A DNA stretch of 64,000 nucleotides from JBBDSH01 sp040905045. Its GTDB lineage: Bacteria; Pseudomonadota; Gammaproteobacteria; Eutrophobiales; Eutrophobiaceae. Below are positions 60,984-64,000 of this stretch, one piece after another (within the stretch, counting starts at the first letter, position 1; every line of letters starts with the position of its first letter). The notes beneath the pieces are model-generated. The model had not been told where the DNA came from and did not search any database. It saw only the letters and a program-made list of their open reading frames with translations. The position numbers were made by a program, and so were the translations under genes. The stretch is from NCBI GenBank assembly GCA_040905045.1, contig JBBDSH010000071.1, forward strand, positions 34,777-98,776, given 5' to 3'.

Positions 60984-61173
60984 GCTCGTGGCTCGTGGCT
61001 CGTGGCTCGTGGCTCGTGGCTCGTGGCTCGTGGCTCGTGGCTCACAACCGCAGGATTACCTTTGATCTCGATCATGTTCAAGCGCCTTAAGGCGTGACTC
61101 GCACTCCGATTATTGTTATCTCTGTAGCGAAACACTGGACCCTCGAGCCACAAACCACGAGCCACGAGCCACC
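60984..61173. repeat. GGCTCGT heptad array with inverted partner
   Basis: Eight tandem CTCGTGG units (60984-61044) face GAGCCACAAACCACGAGCCA at 61143-61173. The whole 313-bp gdhA-clpB gap is otherwise gene-free. A possible heat-shock promoter for clpB was looked for; CTTGAAACCCGAGATATCGCCCAT near 61188 contains a CTTGAAA -35-like hexamer with CCCATAC 13-14 bases on, a plausible sigma-32 site. Confidence 0.75.
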
Positions 61174-61185
61174 AGACACTTTGGG

Positions 61186-61213
61186 CTTGAAACCCGAGAT
61201 ATCGCCCATACTT
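61186..61213 (+). promoter_or_regulatory. Candidate sigma-32 (heat-shock) promoter for clpB
   Basis: CTTGAAACC followed after a short spacer by GCCCATAC resembles the sigma-32 pattern CTTGAAA-N13-CCCATNT. It lies about 40 bp upstream of the clpB ATG, and clpB is normally heat-shock controlled. Sequence match only. Confidence 0.5.
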
Positions 61214-61247
61214 TAATAGTAATCGAAGACTTACGGAGTTTCCCCGC

Positions 61248-63845
61248 ATGCGCCCCGACAAACTAACCAGCAAATTCCAGCAGGCCCTGGCCGAGGCACA
61301 GAGCCAGGCGCTGGGTCGCGATCACCAGTTTATTGAACCCCTGCACGTCATGCAGGCCATGCTCCGGCAGGAGGGCGGCAGTGTGCGGCCCCTGCTGGAC
61401 ACGGCCGGTATCAATGTCAACCAGATCAGTTCCCGCCTGGGCGAGGCCCTGGACCGCCTGCCCAGCGTCGAGGGCAGCGGCGGCGAGGTGCATATTTCCC
61501 GCGACCTGGAACGGCTGCTGAATCTCACCGACAAACTCGCCCAGCAGCGCGGCGATCAGTACATATCCAGTGAACTTTTCGTCCTCGCCGCTCTGGAAGG
61601 CAAGGATTCCCTGGCCGAAATCCTGCGCAACGCCGGCGCCACGAAAGACAAGCTCGAGGCCGCCATCGAGCAGGTGCGCGGCGGCCAGAGCGTCGATGAT
61701 CCCGCCAGCGAGGATCAGCGCCAGGCACTTTCCAAATACACCATTGACCTGACTGAGCGGGCCGAGCAGGGCAAACTGGATCCGGTCATCGGCCGTGACG
61801 AGGAGATCCGGCGCACCATCCAGGTGTTGCAGCGGCGCACCAAGAACAACCCGGTTCTCATCGGCGAACCCGGCGTCGGCAAGACCGCTATCGTCGAGGG
61901 GCTGGCCCAGCGCATTGTCGACGGCGAGGTGCCGGACGCGCTCAAGGGCAAACGCGTTCTCATGCTGGACATGGGTCTGCTTATCGCCGGTGCCAAATAC
62001 CGCGGTGATTTCGAGGAACGTCTCAAGGCTGTGCTAAAGGAACTGGCGCAGCAGGAAGGTCAGATTATCCTGTTCATCGACGAGGTTCATACCATGGTCG
62101 GCGCCGGCAAGGCGGAGGGCGCCATGGACGCCGGCAATATGCTGAAACCGGCCCTGGCCCGCGGTGAACTGCACTGTATTGGCGCTACCACACTGAACGA
62201 ATACCGCGAGAACATCGAAAAGGACGCGGCCCTGGAGCGCCGTTTCCAGAAGGTACTGGTCAACGAGCCCAGTATCGAAGACACCATCGCCATTCTGCGC
62301 GGCCTGAAGGAACGCTACGAAGTCCATCATAACGTCCAGATAACGGATCCGGCCATTGTCTCGGCCGCCACCCTGTCACAGCGCTACATCACCGATCGAC
62401 AGTTGCCGGACAAGGCCATTGATCTCATCGACGAGGCCGCCAGCCGCATCAGTATCGAGATCGACTCCAAACCGGAAACCATGGACCGGCTGGAACGGCG
62501 CCTGATCCAGATGAAAATCGAGCGCCAGGCGCTGAAGAAGGAATCCGACGAGGCCTCGAAGAAACGCCTGCAGAAGCTGGAGGACGAAATCAACACGGTA
62601 GAGAAGGAATACAAGGACCTGGAAGAGGTCTGGCTGGCGGAGAAAGCCGCCCTGCAGGGCAGCCACAACATCAAGGAAAAGCTGGAGCAGGCGCGACTGG
62701 ACCTGGAGACCGCGCGCCGCGCCGGAGACCTGAACCGTATGTCGGAACTGCAGTACGGCATTATTCCGGAACTGGAAAAACAACTGCAAACCGCGGACGA
62801 ACAGGCGGAAACGGGCGAAACCAAGCTCCTGCGCAACAAGGTCACCGACAACGAGATCGCGGAAGTGGTCTCCCGCTGGACCGGCATCCCCGTTTCCAAG
62901 ATGCTGGAAGGCGAGAAGGACAAACTGCTGCGCATGGAAGAAGCCCTGCACAACCGCGTGGTGGGTCAGGATGAGGCGGTGGCCGCCGTCGCCGACGCCA
63001 TCCGCCGTTCCCGGGCGGGCCTGTCCGATCCCAACCGGCCCAATGGTTCGTTCCTGTTCCTCGGCCCCACCGGCGTCGGCAAGACTGAACTGTGCAAATC
63101 CCTGGCGGAATTCCTGTTCGACACTGAAGAGGCCATAATCCGCATCGACATGTCCGAGTACATGGAGAAGCACGCCGTGGCCCGTCTCATCGGCGCGCCG
63201 CCCGGGTATGTCGGTTACGAGGAAGGCGGCTATCTGACCGAGGCCATCCGCCGGCGCCCTTACAGCGTGATTCTCCTGGACGAGGTGGAGAAGGCCCATC
63301 CGGATGTGTTCAATATTCTGTTACAGGTCCTGGACGACGGCCGTCTCACCGACAGCCAGGGTCGTACCGTGGATTTTCGCAACACCATCATTGTCATGAC
63401 CTCCAACCTGGGTTCCGATCGCATCCAGGACATGTCCGACGACAGCGATTACGAACAGATGAAAACCATGGTCATGGAAGTGGTATCGGCTCATTTCCGT
63501 CCCGAATTCATCAACCGCATTGATGATGTGGTTGTCTTCCATGCACTGCAGGCCGGGCAGATCCGTGCCATCGCGGATATCCAGATCGAGCGCGTGGCCG
63601 AGCGCCTGCGCGATCAGGATATCCACATCGAGGTCACCACGGCGGCCAAGGATTTCATGGCGCGGGTTGGCTTCGACCCGGTCTACGGCGCCCGGCCCCT
63701 GAAACGATCGGTCCAGATTCACCTGGAAACCCCATTGGCGAAGGAAATCCTCAGTGGTAGCGCCGGTCCAGGCGACAGGATCACCGTCGATGTGGACGGC
63801 GATCGTCTGATATTCACCTCCGACAAGGCCGCTTCCGCGGCCTGA
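61248..63845 (+). CDS. clpB: ATP-dependent disaggregase ClpB
   Basis: 865-aa Hsp100 chaperone that extracts proteins from aggregates with DnaK. N-domain (1-150), NBD1 with Walker A GEPGVGKTAIVEGLA and LFIDEVHTMVGAG, coiled-coil middle domain (about 400-525, Lys/Glu-rich) that distinguishes ClpB from ClpA, and NBD2 with GPTGVGKTELCKSLA. An SD-like GGAG precedes the ATG. Full length. Confidence 0.98.
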   Translation: MRPDKLTSKFQQALAEAQSQALGRDHQFIEPLHVMQAMLRQEGGSVRPLLDTAGINVNQISSRLGEALDRLPSVEGSGGEVHISRDLERLLNLTDKLAQQRGDQYISSELFVLAALEGKDSLAEILRNAGATKDKLEAAIEQVRGGQSVDDPASEDQRQALSKYTIDLTERAEQGKLDPVIGRDEEIRRTIQVLQRRTKNNPVLIGEPGVGKTAIVEGLAQRIVDGEVPDALKGKRVLMLDMGLLIAGAKYRGDFEERLKAVLKELAQQEGQIILFIDEVHTMVGAGKAEGAMDAGNMLKPALARGELHCIGATTLNEYRENIEKDAALERRFQKVLVNEPSIEDTIAILRGLKERYEVHHNVQITDPAIVSAATLSQRYITDRQLPDKAIDLIDEAASRISIEIDSKPETMDRLERRLIQMKIERQALKKESDEASKKRLQKLEDEINTVEKEYKDLEEVWLAEKAALQGSHNIKEKLEQARLDLETARRAGDLNRMSELQYGIIPELEKQLQTADEQAETGETKLLRNKVTDNEIAEVVSRWTGIPVSKMLEGEKDKLLRMEEALHNRVVGQDEAVAAVADAIRRSRAGLSDPNRPNGSFLFLGPTGVGKTELCKSLAEFLFDTEEAIIRIDMSEYMEKHAVARLIGAPPGYVGYEEGGYLTEAIRRRPYSVILLDEVEKAHPDVFNILLQVLDDGRLTDSQGRTVDFRNTIIVMTSNLGSDRIQDMSDDSDYEQMKTMVMEVVSAHFRPEFINRIDDVVVFHALQAGQIRAIADIQIERVAERLRDQDIHIEVTTAAKDFMARVGFDPVYGARPLKRSVQIHLETPLAKEILSGSAGPGDRITVDVDGDRLIFTSDKAASAA

Positions 63846-63850
63846 GTCAC

Positions 63851-63907
63851 AAAATCAGGGCCGGCAGCGGCTTGTGGGCCGCCCGGCCCTGCCGTAGACT
63901 GATTTTT
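63851..63907 (+). terminator. Probable terminator after clpB
   Basis: AAAATCAGGGCCGGCAGCGG pairs with GGGCCGCCCGGCCCTG and TGATTTTT: a GC stem extended by an A/T closing stem, ending in five T. It starts six bases after the clpB stop. Confidence 0.7.
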
Positions 63908-63946
63908 CGTGTCAACCGGGTCTGTCATTACCGCTGACGGCAGCCG

Positions 63947-64000
63947 GCACCTCGATACAGGGCCAGCACCTCGACACAGGACCAGTACCTCGACACAGGA
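63947..64000. repeat. 19-bp tandem TACCTCGACACAGGA units at the window end
   Basis: Three successive units GCACCTCGATACAGGGCCA, GCACCTCGACACAGGACCA, GTACCTCGACACAGGA (last cut by the window). The word equals the outer arm of palindrome F. Probably the left flank of another F-type element just outside the window. Confidence 0.7.

Noticed and set aside
60984..61044. Possible CRISPR-like array
   Set aside because: Units are seven bases with no spacers; it is a simple tandem heptad.
62376..63299. 307-codon minus-strand frame opposite clpB
   Set aside because: Shadow; ClpB motifs on the plus strand are unambiguous.

Overview
The window reads as a chromosomal segment of a Gammaproteobacterium, probably a Chromatiales or Ectothiorhodospiraceae-like lineage (the order is my inference). 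The class is supported by conserved neighbourhoods: dapF-DUF484-xerC-hslVU, hda-perM-DUF2066 divergent from purM, ilvB-ilvN-ilvC-psd-pssA-leuA, pilS-pilR-pilA, and bamD divergent from rluD-pgeF with clpB nearby. It is a draft scaffold. Two 100-N gaps are each flanked by an exact 55-base duplication, so they look like unmerged k-mer overlaps rather than missing sequence.

Layout. 1-9.0 kb (minus strand): proteostasis and cell-wall housekeeping (hslU partial, hslV, xerC, DUF484, dapF), an MscS channel, a TraB/GumN protein, nagZ and two Dpp-type permeases. 9.3-12.3 kb: an EAL protein and a GGDEF diguanylate cyclase converge on a palindromic repeat. 12.4-19.9 kb: DUF3047, an L,D-transpeptidase, a peptide-binding lipoprotein, rlmD, a DEDDy exonuclease, cysM, rimI and a uracil-DNA glycosylase. 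19.9-27.0 kb: the branched-chain amino acid cluster with embedded phospholipid genes; its Psd homologue lacks the pyruvoyl-forming serine. 27.4-39.6 kb: proS, acyP, a PilZ-like protein, a YihY protein, yfgD, wrbA, hda, perM, DUF2066, purM, trmJ and suhB. 39.6-48.4 kb: a lower-GC surface-glycan island (GT4, methyltransferase, LPG-synthase-like protein, Asn-synthase homologue, pyruvyl transferase, GT2, GT-C/TPR protein). 48.5-52.4 kb: pilA, pilR, pilS and a small zinc-ribbon protein. 52.7-63.8 kb: sucCD, nadE, bamD, rluD, pgeF, gdhA and clpB.

The most unusual content is intergenic. Five elements (1352-1503, 11029-11132, 27138-27250, 52465-52568, 59278-59458) share a conserved core, but each is enclosed in its own near-perfect inverted arms of 24-30 bp. 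A sixth long palindrome (22508-22682) has a different core, and its arm sequence recurs as 19-bp tandem units at the window end. Heptameric degenerate repeats (GGAGTRA and GGCTCGT types) sit at gene ends, supply stop codons to several genes and encode part of one lipoprotein signal peptide. A small GGCCTG-CCCGG-type hairpin has inserted into other repeats three times. I saw no tRNA, rRNA, CRISPR array, phage or complete IS element.
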